Shown here: positions 1 through 7,606 of the stretch, piece by piece
Layout: each line of letters starts with the position of its first letter
Position numbering within the stretch: the stretch's first letter is position 1
DNA from: Chloroflexota bacterium
Lineage (GTDB): Bacteria > Chloroflexota > Anaerolineae > Aggregatilineales > Phototrophicaceae
NCBI GenBank assembly: GCA_011523615.1
Contig: WTGJ01000029.1
Coordinates: 12,823-52,661 of the forward strand
Length of the DNA: 39,839 bases
Direction: 5' to 3'
Made by a program: the position numbers and the translations under genes
Notes under the pieces: generated by a model
The model's input: the letters and a program-made list of their open reading frames with translations, nothing else
What the model was told of the DNA's origin: nothing
Databases searched by the model: none

Positions 1-145
1 CATAGCGGCCCGCTGGTTGGCGGCCTGCTGGCTTGAAATATTCGCCATAGCGGCCCGCTGGTTGGCGGCCTGCTGCCTTGAAATTATGGCCATAGCGGCC
101 CGCTGGTTGGCGGCCTGCTGGCTTGAAATATTCGCCATAGCGGCC
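1..145. repeat. 45-bp tandem repeat, three units plus a partial fourth
   Basis: Three head-to-tail 45-bp units begin at 1, 46 and 91, and a fourth begins at 136 but keeps only its first ten bases. Units 1 and 3 are identical over the visible part; unit 2 differs at a few positions near its end. Each unit holds a degenerate internal duplication, GCGGCCCGCTGGTTG followed by GCGGCCTGCTGGCTTG. The period is a multiple of three, so both strands give a 15-residue repeat. There are no spacers, so this is not a CRISPR array. The array may continue to the left of the window. Confidence 0.9.
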
Positions 146-147
146 AT
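1..147 (-). CDS. Possible partial gene with 15-residue repeats (N-terminal part only)
   Basis: On the minus strand the tandem repeat is open from an ATG at 147 down to base 1 without a stop (49 codons). It reads as repeats of MANISSQQAANQRAA, a hydrophilic Q/N/A/S-rich sequence that looks more like a real protein than the Trp/Cys-rich plus-strand reading. The second unit carries amino-acid changes (N to I, S to R), so silent-site selection is not evident. No strong ribosome binding site precedes the ATG; a GGAG lies about 13 bases upstream. It may be the start of a repeat protein running out of the window, or simply an untranslated minisatellite. No function is proposed. Confidence 0.3.
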   Translation of the reverse strand, partial: MAAMANISSQQAANQRAAMAIISRQQAANQRAAMANISSQQAANQRAAM

Positions 148-158
148 AATAGCGGAAC

Positions 159-230
159 GGCTCCGTAGCTCAATGGAAGAGCAGTTGACTCTTAATCAAT
201 TGGTTGCAGGTTCGAGTCCTGCCGGAGTCA
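159..230 (+). tRNA. tRNA-Lys (anticodon CTT)
   Basis: A full cloverleaf can be drawn. The acceptor stem is GGCTCCG (159-165) with CGGAGTC (223-229), with one G-T pair. The D arm contains GCTCAATGGAAGAGC. The anticodon stem is GTTGA/TCAAT around the loop CTCTTAA, placing CTT at 191-193 (reads AAG, lysine). The T arm is GCAGG/CCTGC with loop TTCGAGT. No CCA is encoded. It lies just upstream of an A+T-richer segment, a common integration site for mobile DNA. Confidence 0.93.
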
Positions 231-263
231 TGGGATGATTTCATTCCAATACCATTTAATCCA

Positions 264-1394
264 CTAGATTGGGGTGAGCTCGCTCCGCAATCTTTCGGCA
301 AGTAGATCCTGTCCAGAGCCACTGCTATATCTACCTGCGGCACCAAACCTGCCGGAAAGCCAAAAATCGGCACCACTGACAGGCTCAGATAGTTTGTTTT
401 CATCGACGAGATTCAAGAGCGCATTTTCCAACATATAAGCATATGCGTTAGCATCGTTATGGTCGTTTTGATTGAATTTCACGCGGATGAGCACGTCGGG
501 TAAGAGGCGATGCATGACAAAAACGCCAACTGTTTTTTGCAAAGCGTATTTACGTGGTTCGTGGAAGCAATCCGGGAGTATTTGGCGTATGCCTTCCCAA
601 TAGGCACGGATGATTTCCTCACGTTGTTTGGGGTTGAAAGCAGTGAAGACCGTTTCTCGGGAAGCCAATCTCAATGAACTGACGAAAGAATTTTGCCGTA
701 TGATGGTGTTGCCTTTTTCTTGGTTGGCGAATTGAATCAAACCCAACCAGTCGCCTCGTTTGCTCACTTCTTCTGTTAACCGCAATGCCTGTATTTTCCA
801 GGAATCTCGTTTTGGAAGGGTATGCATCATCCCAGGCACATGACCCATCCGCTTGGCCAATAGTTCGATCGCCAAATCTGTTTTGACGGACCTGGCATTC
901 GTATTCACGATGTGGAATTGGCTCATCTCTACATATTCATCTGAAGTGAACATGAAGACTGCGGATATGCGCCATTGACTCCAAGGGCCGCTCGGGTTCT
1001 CTTCTATCAATCGCTGGAGGGCCATGAGTCGGTGCTGCCCATCCACGACATAGAAAACAGGCTGACCGGCAGGTGGCAGAGGTAATTCGTAGATTCCTTC
1101 ATTCACATATTTAGGTTTGACCGAATCGTCGCGCACGCTCAAGAGTAGTGATGTAGGGATGCTGACCTCTTCGTCTTTAAGGGACTCAGCGAATTTTTTG
1201 ACCCGTCGCTCTTCCAGGTTCCGTTGGTAACCTCGCTGGCTTTCATGCTCCCAATAGGGAATCGCATATCGGGTCATCAAATCTTCTGCTTTGATGACGC
1301 CGACGAAGGTCTGGATGTCCTCACCGCGAAGGTTATTCGGGATTACGATACTGGATAGCAAACGAATGACTTGTTGTTCTTTACTTTTGACCAT
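264..1394 (-). CDS. DGQHR-domain protein (DndB-like family)
   Basis: This 376-residue protein carries the signature DGQHR at about residues 118-122 (within VVDGQHRLMALQ), which defines a family including DndB, the regulator of DNA phosphorothioation genes, and many uncharacterised proteins of defence or mobile loci. The region before it (EERRVKKFAESLKDEEVSIP) and the later NTNARSVKTDLAIELL segment also fit the family. ATG at 1394 is chosen because GGAG lies just upstream; a TTG at 1403 would add three residues. No dndA/C/D/E partners are in the window, so a phosphorothioation role cannot be claimed. Base composition is clearly lower in G+C than in the operons to the right. It probably forms a two-gene unit with the small gene upstream (27-base gap). 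Confidence 0.82.
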   Translation of the reverse strand: MVKSKEQQVIRLLSSIVIPNNLRGEDIQTFVGVIKAEDLMTRYAIPYWEHESQRGYQRNLEERRVKKFAESLKDEEVSIPTSLLLSVRDDSVKPKYVNEGIYELPLPPAGQPVFYVVDGQHRLMALQRLIEENPSGPWSQWRISAVFMFTSDEYVEMSQFHIVNTNARSVKTDLAIELLAKRMGHVPGMMHTLPKRDSWKIQALRLTEEVSKRGDWLGLIQFANQEKGNTIIRQNSFVSSLRLASRETVFTAFNPKQREEIIRAYWEGIRQILPDCFHEPRKYALQKTVGVFVMHRLLPDVLIRVKFNQNDHNDANAYAYMLENALLNLVDENKLSEPVSGADFWLSGRFGAAGRYSSGSGQDLLAERLRSELTPI

Positions 1395-1421
1395 TTTCTC
1401 CAATTTCCTATGTGCTTAGAG

Positions 1422-1682
1422 TTATATCAATGAATGTCGAAGTTCTTGTAAAGCGGTCAATGCGGCTTTTTTCTGTGCGAGCCAGCTTTCACTGGCATGA
1501 ACGTGCATTTCCAAATCATCCGCATGATTATCAAAAGAACCATTAGTAGTCTTCAAATGCTCATCTAATTCCATTTCACATTCTTGTAATTGACGTTCTG
1601 CCAATTCCATTTCCAATTCCGCCTTCTGGATATGAACATGCAACAAGTCGTAGTAGATGGTTTCTTTTTGGGCCTCAGGCAT
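1422..1682 (-). CDS. Small acidic coiled-coil protein, unknown function
   Basis: An 86-residue protein, rich in Glu, Gln and Leu, with long heptad-like stretches (AELEMELAERQLQECEMELDEHL, then KKAALTALQELRHSLI) that predict a helical hairpin. There is no membrane segment or recognisable domain. A GGAG seven bases before the ATG and a TATAAT box further upstream support expression. It lies directly upstream of the DGQHR gene on the same strand and shares its lower G+C content, so the two were probably acquired together. It could be a partner or regulator of that protein; this is inference from position only. Confidence 0.6.
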   Translation of the reverse strand: MPEAQKETIYYDLLHVHIQKAELEMELAERQLQECEMELDEHLKTTNGSFDNHADDLEMHVHASESWLAQKKAALTALQELRHSLI

Positions 1683-1716
1683 AGTTCATCTCCAAAAATT
1701 CCACCCTCAATTCTCC

Positions 1717-1722
1717 ATTATA
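1717..1722 (-). promoter_or_regulatory. Candidate -10 box for the small-protein/DGQHR pair
   Basis: A perfect TATAAT is read on the minus strand, 34 bases before the ATG at 1682. No convincing -35 hexamer is found at the usual spacing, so this is a partial promoter call. Confidence 0.4.
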
Positions 1723-1812
1723 CCGCTTGCCGCGCAAATACCTCCCCCTTTGCACCCCACCGCCAAACGCGTTACCCTCTCACCCAGTCAATGGGTTTGG
1801 GGGAGGGGCATC

Positions 1813-2763
1813 ATGCGGCTCGGCTATTACACCGACTATTCCGAAGAGACGGCAGCATTCGCCTCTGAGACCGGCTTCACTTCGCTGGAGCTCTCCGCCT
1901 GGCCGGATTCGGCCATCAACCCCGATACGGTCACCCAGGAACGCCTGGATGAAATCCTCGCGGACCTGCAACGCCGCGATATCGAAATCTCCGCATTGGG
2001 CTATTACCCCAACTACCTCGTACCGGATGGCGAAGTGCGCGCCGAATGCCGCCGCTACCTGCTCCAGGTGATGGACCTGGCGCAGCGCATGAACGTCTCG
2101 GTCATCGCCACCTTCGCCGGCCGCAACCCTTACCTCAGCGTTGAAGAGAATCTGGACGATTTCCAGACTGTCTTCACCGAATTCTGCGCCGAAGCCGAAG
2201 AGCGCGGCCTGCGCCTCGCCATCGAAAATTGCCCGATGGTGGAGCGCAAGACGATGCACAGCATCAACCTGGCCTTCAGCCCGGAAATCTGGGAGCGGAT
2301 GTTCGAGTTGGTGCCTTCGCCGGCGCTGGGCATCGAGATCGACCCTTCCCACATGGTCTGGCAGGGCATCGATTACTTGCAGGCGATCCGCGATTTCGGC
2401 GACCGCATCTACCACGTGCACGCCAAAGACATGGAAATCCTGCCTCATGTCCTGAAGCGCGTCGGCATCTACGGGCGGAGTTTCGGTACGGCCTATGGCC
2501 TCGGCCACGGTTGGTGGCGCGGGCGCGCGCCGGGCTTCGGTGCGGTGGATTGGCCGGCCTTCATCAGCGCGCTGATCGAGGTCGGTTACGAGGGCAATGT
2601 GGATATCGAGCATGAGGATGACGTGCTGGCCTTCAGCGAAATCGGTGAATTCACCGCCGATGAGGAATCGGCCATCGTGATGGCTTACGGCCGCGAGCAT
2701 AAGGGCTTGCTGCTGGGCTACCAGACGCTCGCGCCCTTGATCCCCGGTCACAAACGCAAATAA
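1813..2763 (+). CDS. Sugar phosphate isomerase/epimerase (xylose-isomerase-like TIM barrel), copy 1
   Basis: A 316-residue cytoplasmic protein of the AP-endonuclease-2/xylose-isomerase-like TIM-barrel family, which isomerises or epimerises sugars and polyols using a divalent metal. Likely metal ligands are visible in family order: E138 (IENCP), D177 and H180 (DPSH), H203 (HVHAKD) and E266 (DIEHED). The start at 1813 follows GGGAGGGG at good spacing and matches the start of the second copy; the frame is open further upstream but has no second-copy counterpart. It heads an operon with an ABC importer, so it probably acts on the imported compound. The substrate cannot be read from sequence. A near-identical paralog lies at 4787-5737. 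Confidence 0.88.
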   Translation: MRLGYYTDYSEETAAFASETGFTSLELSAWPDSAINPDTVTQERLDEILADLQRRDIEISALGYYPNYLVPDGEVRAECRRYLLQVMDLAQRMNVSVIATFAGRNPYLSVEENLDDFQTVFTEFCAEAEERGLRLAIENCPMVERKTMHSINLAFSPEIWERMFELVPSPALGIEIDPSHMVWQGIDYLQAIRDFGDRIYHVHAKDMEILPHVLKRVGIYGRSFGTAYGLGHGWWRGRAPGFGAVDWPAFISALIEVGYEGNVDIEHEDDVLAFSEIGEFTADEESAIVMAYGREHKGLLLGYQTLAPLIPGHKRK

Positions 2764-2825
2764 GTGGGAGGTGCGATTGAGCAAGAGACAGCAGGTTTCT
2801 TTCGGTCAACCATGAGGAGGAAAAT

Positions 2826-4565
2826 ATGCGTGTGAGAATCGTTGGTTTTGCGTTACTGGTAGTATTCCTGGCCGTGGCGCCGGTCGTCGTCGCCCAGGAC
2901 ATCCGTGAAGTGCCGCGCGAGGCGACCGTCATCATCGAGAACGAATTTGGCCGCGTGGCTGTGCCCGACAATATGAACCCCTACATTGCCGGTCAGTATC
3001 TGGATTGGGGTATGTGGCAGGCGACGCAGGAAGCGCTCTTCTATCTCAATTATGAGACCGGAGCAGTGATCCCCTGGCAGGCAACCGGTTATTCCTTCAA
3101 CGATGACAAAACTGAAGTGACCATCCACATCCGCGATGGTGTGAAGTGGTCCGATGGCACACCATTTACCGCCCATGATGTCGTTTTCACCATCAATATG
3201 CTGAAGGCTAATGAAGAGTTGCAGTATTCCTTCGACATGCAACAATGGGTGGCGGATATCAGCGCGCCCGATGACCATACCGTCGTCATGACGTTGACGC
3301 GACCGAACCCACGGTTCGTCATCAATTACTTCAGCGTCCGCATCTGGGATACGATCCTGATCGCTCCCCAACACATCTGGGGGGATGTCGATCCGACCAC
3401 CTTCACCAATTATGATCTGGAGGCCGGCCTGCCCATGGGTACGGGTGCCTACCGCCTGATTCGTTCGACGGAGACGGAGCAAGTCTACGACCGGCGGGAT
3501 GACTGGTGGGGGGCCGAGACTGGCTTCCAACCGCTACCGGCGCCAGAACGGGCCATCTGGTTGGGGGCTCCCAGCGAAGATCTGCGCGCAGCGCTGATGT
3601 CGAATAATGAGCTGGATGCCGGCTGGCTTTTCAGCCGCTCCACCTTCGAAGTGGCTCAATCGCGCAATCCCAACATCGTCGGCTGGACGGCGGATCTACC
3701 CTACGCTTACTTGGATCCCTGCCCGCGATACCTGGGCCTGAACAACAGGGCCGCGCCATTCGATGATCGCGAAGTGCGCTGGGCGCTCAACGCCGCGATC
3801 GACCGTGATGTCCTCGTGGCAATCGCCTATGAAGGCATGACGAATCCGGCCGCCACGCTCTACCCCACCTACGCGCCACTGCAGGCTTTCCTGGACCGCA
3901 ACGCCGCGCTCTTCGAGGAATATGACGTCCTGGGCAGCGATGAGATGCTCATCGACAGCGTGATGGAAGGCAAGGGCTACACACGCGATAGTGAAGGGCT
4001 CTGGGTCGATGGCGATGGTGAGCGCATCTCCTTCATCCTCATCGCCCGCTCCAGTCAGACGGATAAGGTCCGCATGGGCAATATCCTGGCGGAGCAGATG
4101 CGCGCTGCCGGCTTTGATGCTACCTTCCAACCGCTGGAAGACGGCATCTTCTATGCCGATGTCTCCAATGGTGCATCGCAAGCCTGGGTTACCGACCTCT
4201 GTGGCAGTGTGAGCGACCCGTACGAGACTTTCTCGCGTTTCCACAGCCGCTTCTCCGGACCGATTGGTGAATCCGTTCCGGGGGTGAATGCCAGTCGCTT
4301 CGAGAACGCTGAATACGACGAAATTGTAGACGCTATGGCCGTTCTCGCTGCGGATGATGAAGGATTCAATGAACTGGCCGACCAGGCGCTCGCCATCTGG
4401 CTGCACGAACTGCCGGGCATCCCCCTGGTGCAGGCCCGCTTGCTCACGCCTTTCAACAATTCCTACTGGACCAACTGGCCCACATCGGATAACAACTACA
4501 TCCAGCCAGGCCACTGGTGGGTGACGGGCGCGCTGATGCTGCACAACATTCAGCCGTCACAATAA
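2826..4565 (+). CDS. ABC transporter substrate-binding protein, SBP_bac_5 (DppA/OppA) family, copy 1
   Basis: A 579-residue extracytoplasmic binding protein. It starts with a signal peptide (basic MRVRIVG, hydrophobic core, cleavage likely near VVA-QD). The mature part has family hallmarks: an early WQATQEALFYLNYETG stretch, then IRDGVKWSDGTPFTAHDVVFT, and the GTGAYRL motif. There is no lipobox cysteine, so it is not an obvious lipoprotein. AGGAGG precedes the start. Family members bind peptides, but in GC-rich environmental bacteria many serve oligosaccharides; the epimerase upstream favours a sugar-like ligand (inference). It is closely related throughout to the second copy at 5803, which makes this a recent duplication. 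Confidence 0.9.
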   Translation: MRVRIVGFALLVVFLAVAPVVVAQDIREVPREATVIIENEFGRVAVPDNMNPYIAGQYLDWGMWQATQEALFYLNYETGAVIPWQATGYSFNDDKTEVTIHIRDGVKWSDGTPFTAHDVVFTINMLKANEELQYSFDMQQWVADISAPDDHTVVMTLTRPNPRFVINYFSVRIWDTILIAPQHIWGDVDPTTFTNYDLEAGLPMGTGAYRLIRSTETEQVYDRRDDWWGAETGFQPLPAPERAIWLGAPSEDLRAALMSNNELDAGWLFSRSTFEVAQSRNPNIVGWTADLPYAYLDPCPRYLGLNNRAAPFDDREVRWALNAAIDRDVLVAIAYEGMTNPAATLYPTYAPLQAFLDRNAALFEEYDVLGSDEMLIDSVMEGKGYTRDSEGLWVDGDGERISFILIARSSQTDKVRMGNILAEQMRAAGFDATFQPLEDGIFYADVSNGASQAWVTDLCGSVSDPYETFSRFHSRFSGPIGESVPGVNASRFENAEYDEIVDAMAVLAADDEGFNELADQALAIWLHELPGIPLVQARLLTPFNNSYWTNWPTSDNNYIQPGHWWVTGALMLHNIQPSQ

Positions 4566-4575
4566 TCATCAAACT

Positions 4576-4604
4576 GGGGCGTATTGCTCAATTGCGTACG
4601 CCCC
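4576..4604 (+). terminator. Stem-loop after the first SBP gene
   Basis: An exact 8-bp inverted repeat, GGGGCGTA and TACGCCCC, encloses a 13-base loop 11 bases after the stop codon. No T-run follows, so it is not a clear intrinsic terminator; it may protect the SBP message end or act as an attenuator. An equivalent hairpin follows the second SBP. Confidence 0.5.
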
Positions 4605-4610
4605 ATTGAT

Positions 4611-4700
4611 ATCGTGATGGCTTACGGCCGTGAACACAAAGGACTGCCGCTGGGCTACCAGACGCTCGCGCCGCTGATCCCTGTGCACAAACGCAAATAG
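4611..4700 (+). pseudogene. 3' remnant of a third epimerase copy
   Basis: Thirty codons (29 residues plus TAG) match the end of the epimerase genes in frame: IVMAYGREHKGL, LGYQTLAPLIP and the HKRK tail. It resembles copy 1 more than copy 2, because IVMAYGREHK and HKRK are shared with copy 1 while copy 2 has FVPAYRRGHK and HLRK. Two residues differ from copy 1 (L to P, G to V). The bases after the stop (ccgggggtgcgg) also resemble those after copy 1 (gtgggaggtgcg). The remnant has no start and is the scar of a deleted third copy or of the tandem duplication. Confidence 0.9.
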
Positions 4701-4786
4701 CCGGGGGTGCGGCCTCCCCAGCGGGGATTTGGCATGCTGCGCCCGATGCGATACATTCAGCTTCGGTCGGAAAGAGGAGGCTGGCC

Positions 4787-5737
4787 TTGCGACTCGGTTT
4801 CTATACTGACTATTCGGAAGAGACAGCGGCTTTTGCAGAAGAGACCGGCTTTACCTCCCTGCAGCTTTCCGCCTGGCCGGATTCCGCCCTCAACCCCGAT
4901 TCTGTGAACGAAGAACGGTTGGACGAGATCCTCGCCGACTTGCAGCGCCGCGATCTCGAAATCTCCGCTCTGGGTTATTACCCCAATTACCTCGCGCCGG
5001 ATGCTGGTGAGCGCGCCGAGTGCCGCCGTTATTTCCTCGCCCTGCTCGACCTGGCGCAGCGTATGGGGGTACCGGTGGTCAGCACCTTCGTCGGCCGTGA
5101 CCCCTACCGCAGCGTCGAAGAGAACCTGGGTGACTTCCAGCGGCTCTTCACTGAATTCTGCGCCGAAGCGGAGGGACGGGGCTTACGCATCGCCATCGAA
5201 AATTGCCCGATGATCGAGCCCAAAACGAATCACTGCACCAACTTGGCCTTCAGCCCGGAAATCTGGGAGCGGATGTTCGAGTTGGTGCCCTCACCGGCGC
5301 TGGGCCTCGAGATGGACCCTTCGCATTTGGTCTGGCTGGGCATCGATTACCTCCAGGCTGTGCGCGATTTTGGCGACCGCATTTACCACGCGCACGCCAA
5401 GGACACCGAAATCAGGCGTGATGTGCTGGCGCGTGTAGGCATTTATGGGCAGAGCTTTGGTGAGATCACCGGCTTCGGTTTGGGTTGGTGGCGGGGACGG
5501 GCGCCGGGTTGGGGCGAAGTGGATTGGCCGGCTTACATCAGCGCGTTGATTGAGGTTGGTTATGAAGGCAATCTAGATATCGAACACGAAGAAGATCTCT
5601 TCGATTACAGCGAACTCGTCGATTTCACGGCAGATGAAACATCGGGTTTCGTGCCGGCTTATCGACGCGGACACAAAGGCTTACTGCTGGGCTATCAAAC
5701 GCTCGCGCCGTTGATTCCGGGCCATCTACGAAAATGA
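4787..5737 (+). CDS. Sugar phosphate isomerase/epimerase, copy 2
   Basis: A 316-residue paralog of the protein at 1813-2763, colinear along its length. Likely metal ligands are conserved: E138 (IENCP), D177 and H180 (DPSH), H203 (HAHAKD) and E266 (DIEHEED). The start is TTG at 4787, six bases after GAGGAGG, and aligns with the ATG of copy 1. Differences cluster in the last third (ITGFGLGWWRG, LFDYSELVDF), so the copies may have diverged in substrate. It is followed by the second SBP copy after 65 bases. Confidence 0.88.
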   Translation: MRLGFYTDYSEETAAFAEETGFTSLQLSAWPDSALNPDSVNEERLDEILADLQRRDLEISALGYYPNYLAPDAGERAECRRYFLALLDLAQRMGVPVVSTFVGRDPYRSVEENLGDFQRLFTEFCAEAEGRGLRIAIENCPMIEPKTNHCTNLAFSPEIWERMFELVPSPALGLEMDPSHLVWLGIDYLQAVRDFGDRIYHAHAKDTEIRRDVLARVGIYGQSFGEITGFGLGWWRGRAPGWGEVDWPAYISALIEVGYEGNLDIEHEEDLFDYSELVDFTADETSGFVPAYRRGHKGLLLGYQTLAPLIPGHLRK

Positions 5738-5802
5738 GAGGGAGGTGCAGGCAATTAAAACAAAGATCGGTTTCATTGGATAAACCCTTAGGAGGCAAAA
5801 AG

Positions 5803-7539
5803 ATGCGTGCGAGAATCATTGGTTTCGCATTACTGGTGGTATTCCTGGCCGTGGCGCCGGTCGTCGCCCAGGATATCCGTGAAGTGCCGCGCGAAGCGAC
5901 GGTCATCTTCGAAAACATCGAAGGCCGCGTGGCCGTTCCCGATAACATGAACCCGTATATCTCCGGCCAATACCTGGATTGGGGTATGTGGCAGGCGACT
6001 CAAGAAGCGCTCTTCTATCTCAACTACGAGACGGGAGAGGTGATGCCCTGGCTGTCTTCCGGTTATACCTTCAATGATGACAATAGTGAGGTGACCATCA
6101 GCATCCGCGATGGCGTGAAATGGGCCGATGGCACGCCTTTCACCGCTCACGATGTCGTCTTCACCATCAATATGCTGAAGGACAACCCCGAGTTGCAGTA
6201 TTCCTTCGATATGCAGCAATGGGTGGCGGATATCAGCGCGCCCGATGACAGCACAGTCGTCATGACATTGACGCGCCCGAACCCCCGCTTCATCGTCAAC
6301 TACTTCAGTGTCCGCATCTGGGATACGATCCTGGTCGCTCCCAAGCACATCTGGGAGAACGTCGACCCGACCACCTTCAACAACTTCGATCTGGAGGCGG
6401 GTTTGCCGATGGGTACCGGCGCCTATCGCCTGGTGCGCTCGACAGAAACCGAGCAGGTCTTCGATCGGCTCGATAATTGGTGGGCCGCCGAAACCGGCTT
6501 CCACCCGATGCCCGCGCCGGAACGGGCCATCTGGCTCGCCGCACCCAGCGAGGAATTGCGCGCTGCGATGATGGCCAACAACGAGTTGGACGCGGGCTGG
6601 ATCTTCAACCGCTCCTCTTTCGAAGTCGCCCAATCGCGCAATCCCAACATCGTCGGTTGGACGGAGGATCTGCCCTACGCTTACCTCGATCCCTGTCCGC
6701 GATATCTCAGCCTGAACAACAAGATTCCACCCTTTGATGACCGTGAAGTGCGTTGGGCCGTCAACGCCGCGATCGACCGCGACGTCATCGTGGCCATCGC
6801 CTTTGAAGGCATGACCGATGCGGCCGCCACGCTCTATCCCACCTACACGCCGCTGCAAGCCTTCCTGGATCGCAACGCCGCGCTCTTCGAGCAATATGAC
6901 GTGCTCGGCAGTGACGACACCCTCATCAACACCGTCATGGAAGGCAAGGGTTACGTGCGTGACGGTGAAGGCCTCTGGGTCGATGGCGATGGTGAGCGCA
7001 TCACCTTCACGATGATCTCCCGCTCCGGCGAGACCGATCAGGTGCGCATGGGCACGATCCTGGTGGATCAGATGCGCGACGCCGGCTTTGATGCCTCCTT
7101 CCAACCGCTGGAAAACGCCATCTTCTATTCCGATGTCTCCACTGGTGCCTCGCAGGCCTGGGTCACCGGTCTCTGCGGTAGTGTGAGTGACCCTTACGAG
7201 ACCTTCTCGCGCTTCCACAGCCGCTTCTCCGGGCCGCTTGGCGAACCGGCTCCAGGCGATAACGCCAGCCGCTTCGAGAATGCTGAGTTTGACGAGATCG
7301 TGGATGCCATGGCCGTCCTCGCTGCCGATGATGAAGAATTCATGGCCTTGGCCGACCAGGCGCTGGAAATCTGGCTGCGTGAGCTGCCTGTGATCCCCTT
7401 GGTGCAGGCACGCCTGCTCACCCCCTTCAACAATACCTACTGGACCAACTGGCCCACATCCGATAACAACTACATCCATCCGGGCCACTGGTGGGTGACT
7501 GGCGAGCTGATGCTCATCAACATTCAACCTTCGCAATAG
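5803..7539 (+). CDS. ABC transporter substrate-binding protein, SBP_bac_5 (DppA/OppA) family, copy 2
   Basis: A 578-residue binding protein, nearly the same length as copy 1 and very similar throughout. The start at 5803 follows AGGAGG with good spacing and begins a signal peptide (MRARIIGFALLVVFLAVAPVVAQD); the frame is open further upstream to 5734, but those codons overlap the epimerase end and lack a copy-1 counterpart. It shows the same motifs (IRDGVKWADGTPFTAHDVVFT, GTGAYRL) and the same lack of a lipobox. It lies directly before the permeases and is probably the original partner of this importer. The two SBPs could widen the substrate range of one transporter. Confidence 0.9.
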   Translation: MRARIIGFALLVVFLAVAPVVAQDIREVPREATVIFENIEGRVAVPDNMNPYISGQYLDWGMWQATQEALFYLNYETGEVMPWLSSGYTFNDDNSEVTISIRDGVKWADGTPFTAHDVVFTINMLKDNPELQYSFDMQQWVADISAPDDSTVVMTLTRPNPRFIVNYFSVRIWDTILVAPKHIWENVDPTTFNNFDLEAGLPMGTGAYRLVRSTETEQVFDRLDNWWAAETGFHPMPAPERAIWLAAPSEELRAAMMANNELDAGWIFNRSSFEVAQSRNPNIVGWTEDLPYAYLDPCPRYLSLNNKIPPFDDREVRWAVNAAIDRDVIVAIAFEGMTDAAATLYPTYTPLQAFLDRNAALFEQYDVLGSDDTLINTVMEGKGYVRDGEGLWVDGDGERITFTMISRSGETDQVRMGTILVDQMRDAGFDASFQPLENAIFYSDVSTGASQAWVTGLCGSVSDPYETFSRFHSRFSGPLGEPAPGDNASRFENAEFDEIVDAMAVLAADDEEFMALADQALEIWLRELPVIPLVQARLLTPFNNTYWTNWPTSDNNYIHPGHWWVTGELMLINIQPSQ

Positions 7540-7547
7540 TCCACAAG

Positions 7548-7579
7548 GCGGGGTGCGTCGCTTCTTGGGCGCGCCCCGC
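7548..7579 (+). terminator. Stem-loop between the second SBP and the permease genes
   Basis: GCGGGGTGCG (7548-7557) pairs with CGCGCCCCGC (7570-7579), with one G-T pair and a 12-base loop. It sits between SBP and permease genes, where such hairpins often raise SBP expression over the membrane components. No long T-run follows, so partial read-through is expected. Confidence 0.5.
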
Positions 7580-7606
7580 AATTCTCTCATATTGGTGAGC
7601 GACTGA

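Noticed and set aside
1-145. CRISPR array
   Set aside because: The 45-bp units are directly adjacent without spacers and no cas genes are present.
17-238. Plus-strand 73-residue protein through the repeat and tRNA
   Set aside because: It reads through the tRNA gene and is Trp/Cys/Ala-rich repeat sequence without a ribosome binding site.
264-1682. Complete DNA phosphorothioation (Dnd) system
   Set aside because: Only a DndB-like DGQHR protein is present; the sulfur-transfer and nuclease genes are absent from the window.
1780-2784. Long minus-strand open frame (334 codons) opposite epimerase copy 1
   Set aside because: It is the mirror of a strong plus-strand gene in GC-rich DNA, has low-complexity Arg/Ala/His-rich sequence and no family similarity.
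4576-4604. Strong intrinsic terminator after SBP copy 1
   Set aside because: The hairpin is good but no T-run follows, so it is listed only as a stem-loop.
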